Assembly: GCA_037045455.1 (NCBI GenBank)
Contig: JBAOIN010000010.1
Location: 1-64,000, forward strand
Source of the DNA: JADKAV01 sp037045455
Lineage (GTDB): Bacteria; Actinomycetota; Actinomycetes; S36-B12; UBA10799
DNA length: 64,000 nucleotides
Reading direction: 5' to 3'
A program made the position numbers and the translations under genes. This document shows positions 43,787 to 52,070 of the stretch, one piece after another (the stretch's first letter is position 1; every line of letters starts with the position of its first letter). Below the pieces are notes generated by a model. The model saw only the letters and a list, made by a program, of their open reading frames with translations, ran no database searches and was not told the origin of the DNA.

Positions 43787-43845
43787 TTCACCGTTTGGTG
43801 GAAACCGCACCCTTCCGAACGGTGCAGGATTGTCCAAACGGTGAA
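43787..43845. repeat. Palindrome family C, copy 1
   Basis: Outer arms TTCACCGTTTGG/CCAAACGGTGAA enclose inner arms GCACC.TTCCGAACGGTGC. CACCGTT-type half-sites thus appear twice direct and twice inverted. The 59-nt unit aligns without gaps to 53687-53745. Convergent gap between menF and the hydrolase. Confidence 0.8.
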
Positions 43846-43880
43846 GCGAGCCTAATTAAGCGTTTGCAAGTGGGGCCTGC

Positions 43881-45416
43881 TCAGCCCACCCGATTCAACA
43901 ACCCGAGATCCCCTTCGGACTCCTCCAACTGCAACGTTCCGCGCTTCAGGTCGAACGTGACGCCACTGATAAATCCGGGCGGCATCACGCTGTGCTGGCT
44001 GTTGACGGCGCGGTAGGAGAACACGTCCCCGCTCCAATGCCGCAGCGGCAGCACCAACCCGTGCTTCTCCGGTCCCAGGTGCAGCACGAGACGCTTGCCC
44101 TGCGTACTCACCTTCGCCGTGCCCGTGTAGTCGTTGCGGTAGCTACCCACGTACCGGCTGAGCGCCGCCGCGGGCTTCGGGTTGGCAGGGCGGGGCTTGC
44201 CATTGACAGTGCGGTTGGGCGTGGTGAACGGCGCGAAGGCCGGCTTGAATACCGCGAGCCAGTCCTTGGTCACCGCGCCGGTCTCGGCGACGTCCGCGAA
44301 CGACTCGACGATGGCCTCCGGCACGCCGATCGGCCAACCGTTGGTCAGGACGACCAAGCCGAGGTCCAGATCGGGGATCATCATGATCCGGGTGGCCGCG
44401 CCCGCCGAGAACGCGCCGGAGTGCGTCCAGCGCACGCGGCCGGTGGCGTCAGTGCCCGTATCGATGCCGAGTGCGTACCCGGAGACCTTCGTCGCGTCGT
44501 CGGCAGCCGCCGACGTCCGGATCTGCAAAGAGCGGGCCTCCCGCAGCGGGCCGGCCTTCACGACCCGCTTGCCGTCGAACTTCCCGGTCGCCAGTTCCAT
44601 CCGCAGCCACTTCGCCATGTCCAGCACAGTGCTGCTGGCACCTCCGGCCGGCGCCTGGGCGTCCGGTTCGCGCTCCGAGGTGATCCACGTGCCACTGCCG
44701 CTCTGTTGGTGCAAAGTGGCCCGGTTCTTGCGGGCCACATAGTCCTTGTGCCGGTAGGACGTGTGCTTCATCCCCAGCGGGTTGAAGATCATCTTGTCGG
44801 CCAGCTTCTCCCATGTCGTTCCCGCTGCTTCGGCAGCCGCCTCGCCGCCGGTCGTCAGCCCGAAGTTGCTATAGGAGTAGCTGATCCGGAACGGCGACAG
44901 CGGGGCGTAGCGCAGCCGCTTGATGATCGTGTTGCGGGAGAAGCCATAGGACTCCAGTTCATTGCCGACCAGTCCGGGCAAGCCGCTGCGGTGGGAGTAC
45001 ATGTCGGCGACCGTTGCCTTGCGGGTCACATACCGGTCGGAGAGTTTGAAGTCGGGCAGGAACTTGCGGACCGGGTCCTCCCACTTCAGCTTCCCCTTGC
45101 CCACGGCAGCCGCAACGACAGCCGCACCCAGCGGTTTGGACACCGATGCGAGCTGGAACACCGTGTCGGTCGTGACGGGCTCCTTGGTCGTGACGCTGCG
45201 CACGCCGAAGCCGTGGCTGTAGACAACCTTGTCGTTGTGCACGACTGCGACGGCGATCCCGGGCACGCCAGTGCGCTGCTGCATCTGCTCGACGATGCCC
45301 GGCAGCGCGTCGATGGCTTCGTCGATGTGGCTGTCCGCCGCCTGCGCAGGCGGCGCGATCAGCAGACCTCCCAGGACACCCGCCGACAGACCCAAGGAGA
45401 TAGTTGAACGCAGCAT
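43881..45416 (-). CDS. Secreted serine hydrolase, class C beta-lactamase/DD-peptidase fold
   Basis: The 511-residue protein has a signal peptide (MLRSTISLGLSAGVLGGLLI, cleavage near PAQA-ADSH) and a beta-lactamase-fold domain with the catalytic tetrad SVSK (in FQLASVSKPLG, near residue 92), the YSN triad (SYSYSNFGL, near 185) and HSG (RWTHSGAFSAG, near 330). A C-terminal lipocalin-like domain (GSYRNDYTGTAKVSTQG) follows after a Pro-rich linker. Likely substrates are peptidoglycan peptides or small esters; antibiotic resistance cannot be claimed. It interrupts the men genes without obvious pathway link. Confidence 0.9.
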   Translation of the reverse strand: MLRSTISLGLSAGVLGGLLIAPPAQAADSHIDEAIDALPGIVEQMQQRTGVPGIAVAVVHNDKVVYSHGFGVRSVTTKEPVTTDTVFQLASVSKPLGAAVVAAAVGKGKLKWEDPVRKFLPDFKLSDRYVTRKATVADMYSHRSGLPGLVGNELESYGFSRNTIIKRLRYAPLSPFRISYSYSNFGLTTGGEAAAEAAGTTWEKLADKMIFNPLGMKHTSYRHKDYVARKNRATLHQQSGSGTWITSEREPDAQAPAGGASSTVLDMAKWLRMELATGKFDGKRVVKAGPLREARSLQIRTSAAADDATKVSGYALGIDTGTDATGRVRWTHSGAFSAGAATRIMMIPDLDLGLVVLTNGWPIGVPEAIVESFADVAETGAVTKDWLAVFKPAFAPFTTPNRTVNGKPRPANPKPAAALSRYVGSYRNDYTGTAKVSTQGKRLVLHLGPEKHGLVLPLRHWSGDVFSYRAVNSQHSVMPPGFISGVTFDLKRGTLQLEESEGDLGLLNRVG

Positions 45417-45489
45417 TTTCGTACCCTGCCATGAGAACGATCACTTGACCAGCCTTTGACGCAGACCCGTTGCCTGTGCCGGACAGGCG

Positions 45490-47238
45490 TCAGCGCAGCG
45501 CCGCGCGAACCTGCCTGTGCAGTTCCACCTCGCGTCCACGATCGACAGGACCCACCACCACCGCCCTGATCCCCGAACCAGGCAGCGCCTGCCGCAGACT
45601 ATCGTGAACCGGCACGCCATGAGCGGCGAGCAATGCCCGCAGGTCGGTACCGGTAGGCGTGCCGAACACCCGCTCGTAGACGTCGGCGAACGCCGGAGCC
45701 GCCTGTTCCAACGACCCGAAGATGCCACCGCCGTTGTTGTCGACCACCACGAGGACCAGGTCAGGCACAGGTTCGTCGGGGCCGATCACCAGTCCGTTCT
45801 GGTCGTGCAACAGGGCCAGATCGCCGAGCAGCGCGAAAGCCAGGCCGCCGCCGACGCTCTGATGCGACAGCGCTGCGCCGATTGCCGTGGACACCAGCCC
45901 GTCGATGCCATTCACACCCCGATTGGCCAGGACTCGTGGCGGATCGGGCCGGACGGACGCCACAGCCTCCAGATCGCGAATGCTGCGGGAGGACGCGACG
46001 AAGACGAGGTCCTCGGTGCCGGCGGCCTGCCAGACATCATGCGCCACGTGCAGTCCGGTCGGGGCGGGGTCGGAGGCCAGCACTTTCTCCACTGCGCGCT
46101 GGGCGGCAGCATCCGACATCAGCCAGCTGTCCAGCCAGTCGCTGGCTTCCGGGACTTCGGCGGACTCGGGCGGCGCCGGCACGGAACCCAGCACCGCCCC
46201 GGCGGTCCGGGTGGGGTCCGGCCAGGAACCGGTGCGCTGGGTCTCGGCGTGCAGGTGCACCGGCGCGCTGCGGACAGCCGCGAGCACACCGCGGCTCAAC
46301 CCGATCTTGCCGATCGTGACGACGACCTCGGGAGTGTGCGCGTCGAGGAAGGCAGGGTCACCGGCCAGCAGCGTGAAGTGCGCCAGCGTGTATTTGCCGG
46401 AGCGGGCGTTGCCCGAAGGCTCGCTGTGCAGCGGCCATCCGCATGCCTCGGACAGTTCCACGGCCGCTGCGGCGTCGTCCGGATCGTCGATGTCGCCGAC
46501 GATGACCAGACCACGGCTCGGCAGCGGACCATAGGCCAGGTCCTCCAGGATCTCGTCAATGGGTTCCTGGACAGTGAGCATAAGCCGGCGCTCCAGCGTC
46601 CAGGCACGCATGACCTGCAAGGTCTCGCCGGTCTCGTCGACGAAGGGCTCGCTGTCATGGCCGTCCAGCGGTTCGATCCACGTGTCGTCGCCGTCCGGCA
46701 CCAGCGGCTCCCGGAAGCCGATGTTGAGATGCACCGGACCGCGCTGCCACGGATGGTTCGCGATGACGAACGCCCGGGCCACGGTACTGCGCCAGTACGC
46801 GACCTGCCCCAGCCCGCCGTGCGGCGCCTCCATGTCGACGGACCATCGCACGACGCCGTCGAAGATGCGGACCTGGTCGATGGTCTGGTTGGCCCCCGTC
46901 TCGCGCAGTTCGGCGGGCCGGTCAGCCGTGATGACCAGCAGCGGCAGCGCACTGTGAAACGCCTCCTGCACGGCCGGCGCGAGGTTGGCCACCGCGGTGC
47001 CCGACGTGGTGATCACGGGTACCGGGATGCCGCCGGACTTGGCCAGCCCGAGCGCGAGAAAACCGGCGCTGCGCTCGTCGATGCGCACGTGCAAGCGGAT
47101 GTCACCGCGGTCATGCGCGCGGGCCGCTTCGATGGCCAGTGGTGCGCTGCGCGAGCCCGGCGCCAGGACCACGTCGTTGACCCCGGCGCGGACGAGTTCG
47201 TCGATGATCACACGGGCGGCAGCCGTCGACGGATTCAC
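45490..47238 (-). CDS. menD: 2-succinyl-5-enolpyruvyl-6-hydroxy-3-cyclohexene-1-carboxylate synthase
   Basis: The 582-residue ThDP enzyme joins 2-oxoglutarate to isochorismate. Motifs: VVLAPGSRSAPLAIEAAR near residue 22, HVRIDERSAGFLALGLAK with the catalytic Glu, ITTSGTAVANLAPAVQEA, RPAELRETGANQTIDQV, NRGVNGIDGLVSTAIGAAL, and the ThDP/Mg motif LLGDLALLHDQNGLV to VVVDNNGGGIF. Full length, no frame break. The GTG at 47238 follows CACAGT (47245-47250) by six bases. Confidence 0.96.
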   Translation of the reverse strand: MNPSTAAARVIIDELVRAGVNDVVLAPGSRSAPLAIEAARAHDRGDIRLHVRIDERSAGFLALGLAKSGGIPVPVITTSGTAVANLAPAVQEAFHSALPLLVITADRPAELRETGANQTIDQVRIFDGVVRWSVDMEAPHGGLGQVAYWRSTVARAFVIANHPWQRGPVHLNIGFREPLVPDGDDTWIEPLDGHDSEPFVDETGETLQVMRAWTLERRLMLTVQEPIDEILEDLAYGPLPSRGLVIVGDIDDPDDAAAAVELSEACGWPLHSEPSGNARSGKYTLAHFTLLAGDPAFLDAHTPEVVVTIGKIGLSRGVLAAVRSAPVHLHAETQRTGSWPDPTRTAGAVLGSVPAPPESAEVPEASDWLDSWLMSDAAAQRAVEKVLASDPAPTGLHVAHDVWQAAGTEDLVFVASSRSIRDLEAVASVRPDPPRVLANRGVNGIDGLVSTAIGAALSHQSVGGGLAFALLGDLALLHDQNGLVIGPDEPVPDLVLVVVDNNGGGIFGSLEQAAPAFADVYERVFGTPTGTDLRALLAAHGVPVHDSLRQALPGSGIRAVVVGPVDRGREVELHRQVRAALR

Positions 47239-47244
47239 CCGACC

Positions 47245-47250
47245 ACTGTG
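47245..47250 (-). promoter_or_regulatory. -10 element for leaderless menD
   Basis: CACAGT on the minus strand, GGTCGG, then the GTG. Confidence 0.55.
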
Positions 47251-47299
47251 CCACGAGTGACCACGCGCGAACTCCCCCGCTTGCGTCAAACAGCCCCAC

Positions 47300-48209
47300 C
47301 TAGACCGGCGATGAATCCGCCGCGGCGGCGATGCGGGTTCGCCAGTAGTCGAGGTCCTCGGCGACCGGCTCGAAGTCAGGCTGCGGGTAACCCGTGAACC
47401 GCATCCGGCCGGCATCGGGGAGTAGCGGCGGGCAGGTGTCGTCCAGCAACAGCGCGCCGGTGCCCAGGCCACATGCCAGCGGCGGTCGCGGCAGGGTGCA
47501 GGCCGCAGCGAGCCCGGCGGCCAACCCGATCGACGAGTCCAGTGCACTGGAGATCACCACCGGCAGCCCGACCCGCTGCGCCACCGCCAGCGTCGCGGCC
47601 ACGCCTCCCAGCGGTCCGACTTTGAGCACGGCCACGTCGGCCACCCGCGCCGCATCGTCGAATCGACGGTCGACCCGCAGCAGTTCGTCGGCGGCCAGCG
47701 GGACGTCGACCAAGGCCCGCAGTTGCGCCATCTCGTCGAACGTACGCACCGGTTGTTCCACGTACTCCAGCCCGAAGTGACTCAGCGCCGAGATTCGTTC
47801 GGCCGCCTGCGCCACAGACCAGCCACCGTTCACATCGATCCGCAGCCGGGCGTCCGGGAGGGCAGCGCGGACAGCTGCGACCCGGCCGAGATCGTCGGGA
47901 TCGCCCACCTTGATCTTGATGGTGCGGCAGCCGCTGGCAAGCGCCATCTCCGCCGCCTGCTCGGGTCCGACGGCGGGAACGATGGCGTTGACCTCCACCT
48001 CCACCCGGCACGGTTCGGGCCAGCCACCGTCGGCCTGCTCGATCGCCGCGGCCAGCCAGCGGGCATCGGCCGCGACCGAGTAGTCCGGGAACGGGGCGAA
48101 CTCACCCCAGCCCCGCTCTCCTTCGATCAGGCAGCCCCGGCGCTCGAGGAGGTCGCGGAAACGCGTCCGCAGCCGCAGCCGGAAGGGGCGCAGCTCCCCG
48201 GTCGGTCAT
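47300..48209 (-). CDS. menC: o-Succinylbenzoate synthase (frame break near 48195)
   Basis: About 302 residues of the enolase superfamily. It dehydrates SHCHC to o-succinylbenzoate. GCRTIKIKVGDPDDLGRVAA carries the catalytic KxK, then LRIDVNGGWS and LEYVEQPV give the metal-binding Asp/Glu, AADELLRVD the third, and VLKVGPLGGV the second catalytic Lys. The first codons (ATGACCGACCGGG) need one base removed to enter the frame GELRPFRLRLRTRFRD. ATG at 48209 follows TAGCCT (48216-48221) by six bases. Confidence 0.92.
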
Positions 48210-48215
48210 GCGTTC

Positions 48216-48221
48216 AGGCTA
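48216..48221 (-). promoter_or_regulatory. -10 element for leaderless menC
   Basis: TAGCCT on the minus strand, GAACGC, then ATG. Confidence 0.65.
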
Positions 48222-48247
48222 CGCGGGGGTTCGGGCCTGCCCCCCTT

Positions 48248-48336
48248 TCAGGCGTTAGAGCTTCCGACATGCGTTAGATGGATTTGTCCGTTTTGCCGCT
48301 AACGGATGTCGCAAGTTCTAACGGATGTCAATCCAC
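48248..48336. repeat. Palindrome family E, diverged copy
   Basis: Half-sites CGTTAG (twice) on the left and CTAACGGATG / CTAACGGATG on the right surround GATTTGTCCGTTTTG. Same four-half-site layout as the other family E members but with GTTAG in place of GTGAG. Divergent gap between menC and menE. Confidence 0.65.
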
Positions 48337-48369
48337 CTGGTGCAAGTGCCGCGCTGCGGCGCGTCGGGG

Positions 48370-48375
48370 GACAAT
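48370..48375 (+). promoter_or_regulatory. -10 element for leaderless menE
   Basis: GACAAT, AGCCGG, then GTG at 48382. Confidence 0.6.
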
Positions 48376-48381
48376 AGCCGG

Positions 48382-49309
48382 GTGTTCGACCTCCGAAGTG
48401 TCCGCGAGCGGCGAGCATTCTCGGTCGCTGGCGCGCCTCCTTCGGACCACGAGGTAGTGCTGCGTACCTCAGGCAGTTCGGCGACTGCGAAGTTCGTGGC
48501 ACACACCTACGAGGCCGTGGAATGGGCAACCCGCACCTCTCGGCACGTGCTCGGGGACGACGGCTGGCGCTGGTTGCTGATGCTGTCACCGGAGTCCACC
48601 GGCGGATTCATGACCGTGGCCCGCAGCGTGCCGGAACCACTGGTGTGGCCCGGGGTGGGCGGGCCCTTCGACGCTGCCGAGTTCGTCGACTGGTATCCCG
48701 GCGGCGCACAAGCCACGTCCCTGGTGAGCACACAGCTTGCCCGGCTGCTCGAGACTCCCGGAGGCCCGCAATTACTGGCATCGCTGCAGGTTGTGCTCGT
48801 CGGAGGCGGCCCGCTGCGCCCCGATGTTGCGTGAGCGCGCCGAAGCCCATGCGCTCCGCGTAGTCGCCACCTACGGCGCCACGGAGACGCTCGGCGGCAT
48901 CGTGTACGACGGCGTCCCCTGGCCGGGCGTCAGCGTGAACCTGCGCGAGGGTGAGATCCGTCTGGACTCGCCGAGTCTGGCGGCGACCTACGTCCCGGGG
49001 CCGGCAATCCCGCGGCCGTGGGGCACCGGCGATCTGGGCCGCTGGCAGGACGGCCGGCTGCAGGTATTGGGCCGTCGCGACGACCAGGTCACGGTGAAGG
49101 GCGTGAATCGCCACCTGTGGGAGTACGAAGAGCAGGCGCTGGCCGAACCGGGGGTCACCGAGGCCGTGGCGGTCGCAGTGCCCGACACTCGCGACGGATA
49201 CCGTGTGGTCGTGTTCGTCGAGGACGACACCCATCGGCTGCCCCGCCTGGACTCCGGGAAGCCGGACCGGCAGGAGTTGCTCAGGAGGGCACATGGCGAC
49301 AGTCGCTGA
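48382..49309 (+). CDS. menE: o-Succinylbenzoate-CoA ligase (frame break near 48825)
   Basis: About 308 residues, shorter than the ~450 of many MenE but typical of the compact actinobacterial form. VVLRTSGSSATAKFVAHTY is the ATP-binding P-loop of adenylating enzymes, VVATYGATETLGGIVYDG the A5 motif, and WGTGDLGRWQDGRLQVLGRR the A7/A8 motif; the catalytic Lys near the end is in LPRLDSGKPDRQELLRR. An extra base in CCCGATG near 48825 explains the shift. Its end overlaps menA by 17 nt. Confidence 0.9.
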
Positions 49310-50183
49310 GTGGGTCGAAGGGGCACGTCCCCGCACCCTCCCGGCTGCCATCGCCCCGGTCGTCGCCGGCGCCGGCGTCAGCGCCTTCACTGGCTCCAGC
49401 CTCAGCCAGAGCGCAGCCATCCTGCACGCAGTCCTCGCCCTGATCGTGGCGCTGGCACTGCAGATCGGCGTGAACTACTACAACGATTTCCACGACGGGA
49501 TCCGCGGTACCGACCAGGTCCGGGTCGGCCCGGTCCGGCTGGTTGGCCAAGGCCTGGCCGCTCCCACGAAAGTGCGCACGGCGGCCTTGATCAGCCTGGG
49601 TGTGGCGGCAGCAGTGGGTCTGCTGCTGGTCATCCTGAGCCGGGCATGGGTGCTCTTGCCGGTGGGGGCTGCGGCGATTCTGGCGGCGTGGGGGTACACC
49701 GGCGGGTCCCGGCCCTACGGCTATGCGGGACTCGGCGAACTGTTCGTCTTCGTGTTCTTCGGGCCGGTGGCAGTCTGCGGGACCACGGCTGTAACCGGCG
49801 GCGAGGTCTGGCCCTTGGCCGTCCTCACCTCGGTGGCAGTCGGGTTGCTGACCGTGGCCATCCTCGTGGCGAACAACCTGCGCGACGTGAAACTCGATGC
49901 CGAAGCCGGCAAGCACACGCTGGCGGTACGGCTCGGCGAGGATCGCACACGCACGTTCTTCGCGATGTGCCTCATGGTGTGCTTTGTGCTGGTCGCCTGG
50001 ATCGCACTGACCAGCACCTGGTGGGCGCTACTGGGGATGCTTGGGGCCATCCCCGCCGTGAAGGCATCGCAGGAGGTGCTCGAACACGCCTACGGGCGCG
50101 GGCTTATCCCCGTGCTGCAAGAGACCTCACTGGCCCTGCTGCTGACCGGCGTCGGACTTGGCGTCGGCTTCCTCGTCGGCTGA
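49293..50183 (+). CDS. menA: 1,4-dihydroxy-2-naphthoate polyprenyltransferase
   Basis: The 296-residue UbiA-family enzyme attaches the polyprenyl tail to DHNA. Nine predicted helices, with both Mg-diphosphate motifs: NYYNDFHDGIRGTD near residue 68 and NNLRDVKLDAEAGKHTLAVR near 195. ATG has AGGAGGG upstream and lies inside the end of menE, so translation is coupled. The last 57 nt overlap, antiparallel, the end of the DUF4229 gene. Confidence 0.95.
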   Translation: MATVAEWVEGARPRTLPAAIAPVVAGAGVSAFTGSSLSQSAAILHAVLALIVALALQIGVNYYNDFHDGIRGTDQVRVGPVRLVGQGLAAPTKVRTAALISLGVAAAVGLLLVILSRAWVLLPVGAAAILAAWGYTGGSRPYGYAGLGELFVFVFFGPVAVCGTTAVTGGEVWPLAVLTSVAVGLLTVAILVANNLRDVKLDAEAGKHTLAVRLGEDRTRTFFAMCLMVCFVLVAWIALTSTWWALLGMLGAIPAVKASQEVLEHAYGRGLIPVLQETSLALLLTGVGLGVGFLVG

Positions 50184-50453
50184 CGGCTCCTGCAGCGCCG
50201 GCTGCATGTGGTCCTCCTTGGCAGCGGCCTCGTCGATCTTCGCGTTCATCCGGCCCATGACGCGGCCGAAGCCGGCGCTCATCTGACCGCGCGGCTTGTC
50301 CAGCCAGACCAGGCTCAGGGCACCACTGAGCAGGAAGGCCAGCACCAGCAGCAGGAACCCCCGGGCACCGGTCAGGTAGAGCAGACCACCGACGGCCAGC
50401 AGCAGCAGGATCCGCAGACCGGTGTACAGGAAGAAGGCACGTCCAGAACTCAC
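50127..50453 (-). CDS. DUF4229-type small membrane protein
   Basis: The 108-residue protein has two or three helices at the N-terminus (FFLYTGLRILLLLAVGGLLY; FLLLVLAFLLSGALSLVWL), then a basic stretch MSAGFGRVMGRMNAKIDEAA and a Gln/Asp-rich tail. The sequence fits the DUF4229 family, often found near menaquinone or cytochrome c genes in actinobacteria. Function unknown. GTG follows TACCCT (50460-50465) by six bases. Its tail overlaps the 3' end of menA on the other strand. Confidence 0.75.
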   Translation of the reverse strand: MSSGRAFFLYTGLRILLLLAVGGLLYLTGARGFLLLVLAFLLSGALSLVWLDKPRGQMSAGFGRVMGRMNAKIDEAAAKEDHMQPALQEPSADEEADAKSDAGQQQGQ

Positions 50454-50459
50454 GGTCCC

Positions 50460-50465
50460 AGGGTA
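50460..50465 (-). promoter_or_regulatory. -10 element for leaderless DUF4229 gene
   Basis: TACCCT on the minus strand, GGGACC, then GTG. Confidence 0.65.
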
Positions 50466-50509
50466 CGTCGTGTACCTCGGCAGCCTTTGTGGCGGCGGCT
50501 CATCGGACG

Positions 50510-50515
50510 TACGAT
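50510..50515 (+). promoter_or_regulatory. -10 element for leaderless PLDc_N gene
   Basis: TACGAT, CGAATC, then ATG at 50522. The two divergent leaderless promoters here are about 45 bp apart. Confidence 0.65.
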
Positions 50516-50521
50516 CGAATC

Positions 50522-50764
50522 ATGGTCAGGGTCCTTCTGGTGCTCGCGGCGCTGGGGTTGACCATTTTCGCGCTCATCGACCTGTTCAGCATGGCCGCCG
50601 AGGATGTGCGCGGCGGCAGCCGGTTCGTCTGGGCGGTGGTGATCCTGCTGGTGCCGGTCGCGGGACCGGCGCTGTGGCTATGGTTGGGCCGGGCGCCGTC
50701 GGAGGAACCGCGCCACTTGGGGCCTGATGACGACCCGGACTTCCTGCGGGGTTTTCGGCCCTGA
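50522..50764 (+). CDS. Small PLDc_N-type membrane protein
   Basis: The 80-residue product has two helices and the pattern FALIDLFSMAAEDVRGGSRF..VILLVPVAGPALWLWLGR seen in the N-terminal domain of cardiolipin-synthase-like proteins and in stand-alone actinobacterial PLDc_N proteins. No phosphodiesterase HKD motif is present, so it is not an enzyme of that class. Tail acidic (PDDDPDFLRGFRP). Function unknown. Confidence 0.75.
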   Translation: MVRVLLVLAALGLTIFALIDLFSMAAEDVRGGSRFVWAVVILLVPVAGPALWLWLGRAPSEEPRHLGPDDDPDFLRGFRP

Positions 50765-50849
50765 CGGGCTCGGGTTGGGGAACGGACGTGAGTCGGGCAT
50801 CTCTCCCGTCGCGAGCGACAGCTAACCCACTCGTGGGGCAATCGGTTCG

Positions 50850-51010
50850 GGAAGTACTGATTAATGCTGTTCTGAGCGAAACGGGGCTGAGCGGGTGAGA
50901 TGTGGTTTCCCACATCGTGTGTCATAGCAGCGCTATGGCACTTGATGTGGGGGACCGCAGATCGCTCGGTCAGGCTCGTTGCAGCCAGGGCATGATTAAT
51001 CAGTGGTTCC
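50850..51010. mobile_element. MITE-like repeat, copy 3
   Basis: The left end GGAAGTACTGATTAATGCTG is identical to copy 1 and the right end ATTAATCAGTGGTTCC also. The central palindrome starts with the same CACATCGTGTG arm at 50911, but the right arm reads CACTTGATGTG, giving mismatches. Overall the closest relative of copy 1. It lies between the PLDc_N gene and ccsB, next to a family E palindrome. Confidence 0.75.
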
Positions 51011-51012
51011 TT

Positions 51013-51092
51013 AGCACTCTGGGCATCGGTGAGCACTAGGGTCGCCCAGAACCCGCCCGTCGTGCTAACGGATGCCCGGGATGCTCACGGAT
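51013..51092. repeat. Palindrome family E, copy 2
   Basis: The reverse complement aligns to 39362-39448: CCGTGAGC, CATCCGTTAGC, a middle GACGGGCGGG, and GTGCTCACCGATGCCCAGAG. It starts 3 bp from the MITE-like element. Confidence 0.75.
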
Positions 51093-51143
51093 CGGTCGTG
51101 CGGGGCCGGGGGTGGCGAAAGTTCCGGGCTCACCGGAGCGTGA

Positions 51144-52070
51144 TTACACCCCGGAGTACGAGTGCAGACCGGTCGCGAAGAAGTTAACGCCGAAGAAGTT
51201 GATGATGAACGCGGCAAACGCGATCAGGCTGATGACCGCGGCCTTGCGGCCCTTCCAGCCCGCCGTGGACCGGGCGTGCAGATAGCCGGCATAGACGACC
51301 CAAGTGATGAACGCCCAGGTCTCCTTGGGGTCCCAGCCCCAGTAGCGACCCCAGGCGTTCTCGGCCCAGATCGCACCGGCAATGACCGCGAACGTCCAGA
51401 CCGGGAAGACGAAGGCGATGGTCCGGTAGGCAAGCGCGTCCAATCGCTCGGAATGCGGCAACCGCGAGGCCAGTCCCGACTCCTGGGTGCCGCGACGTTC
51501 GGCCCGGTCCCGGATCAAGTACGCCACCGTGAAGCCGGCGCTGAGCGCGAACGCACCACCGGAAATCGCTGCGGCGCTCACGTGGATGACCAGCCACCAG
51601 GACTTCAGCGCAGGGACCAGCTGGGCGCTTTCGGTGTAGAGGATCGTGACGGCCAGACCCAAGGTCAGCAGCACCGACCCGATCACCCACACGCCGAGCC
51701 AGCGCAGGTCCGTGCGGGACGAGGCGATCAGGTAGACCAGCGCCACCGCGATCGCCGCTGCCAACGAGAACTCGTACATGTTGCCCAGTGGGAACCGCTG
51801 CGCTGCCAGACCGCGGAAGATGAAGCCGGCGATCAGCAGTCCGGTGCCCAACCAGCTCAACGACAAGGCGATGTTGCCGGAACGCCGGCCCGGCTCGCTG
51901 GCCTCGATCTGCTCGCTGACGGGCGGACCACCAGCACCCACGAGGACCGGTTGCTTAGCCGCCAGCGGGACCCGCCGGGCGGCCAGCGATGCCGCGAACA
52001 TGAACAGCGCCAGCGTATAGACCAACATCGAGGCGTACACCATGAAGTTGCTCAATTGGGCCACGGTCAT
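51144..52070 (-). CDS. ccsB: Cytochrome c biogenesis protein CcsB/ResC
   Basis: The 308-residue membrane protein has about eight helices and the WWD haem-handling motif WGRYWGWDPKETWAFITW near residue 240, with conserved His in GYLHARSTAGWKG and WWLVIHVSAAAISGG. It transports haem and ligates it to apocytochrome c with Ccs1 (system II). It overlaps the ccs1 stop by 4 nt (ATGA). Confidence 0.95.
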   Translation of the reverse strand: MTVAQLSNFMVYASMLVYTLALFMFAASLAARRVPLAAKQPVLVGAGGPPVSEQIEASEPGRRSGNIALSLSWLGTGLLIAGFIFRGLAAQRFPLGNMYEFSLAAAIAVALVYLIASSRTDLRWLGVWVIGSVLLTLGLAVTILYTESAQLVPALKSWWLVIHVSAAAISGGAFALSAGFTVAYLIRDRAERRGTQESGLASRLPHSERLDALAYRTIAFVFPVWTFAVIAGAIWAENAWGRYWGWDPKETWAFITWVVYAGYLHARSTAGWKGRKAAVISLIAFAAFIINFFGVNFFATGLHSYSGV

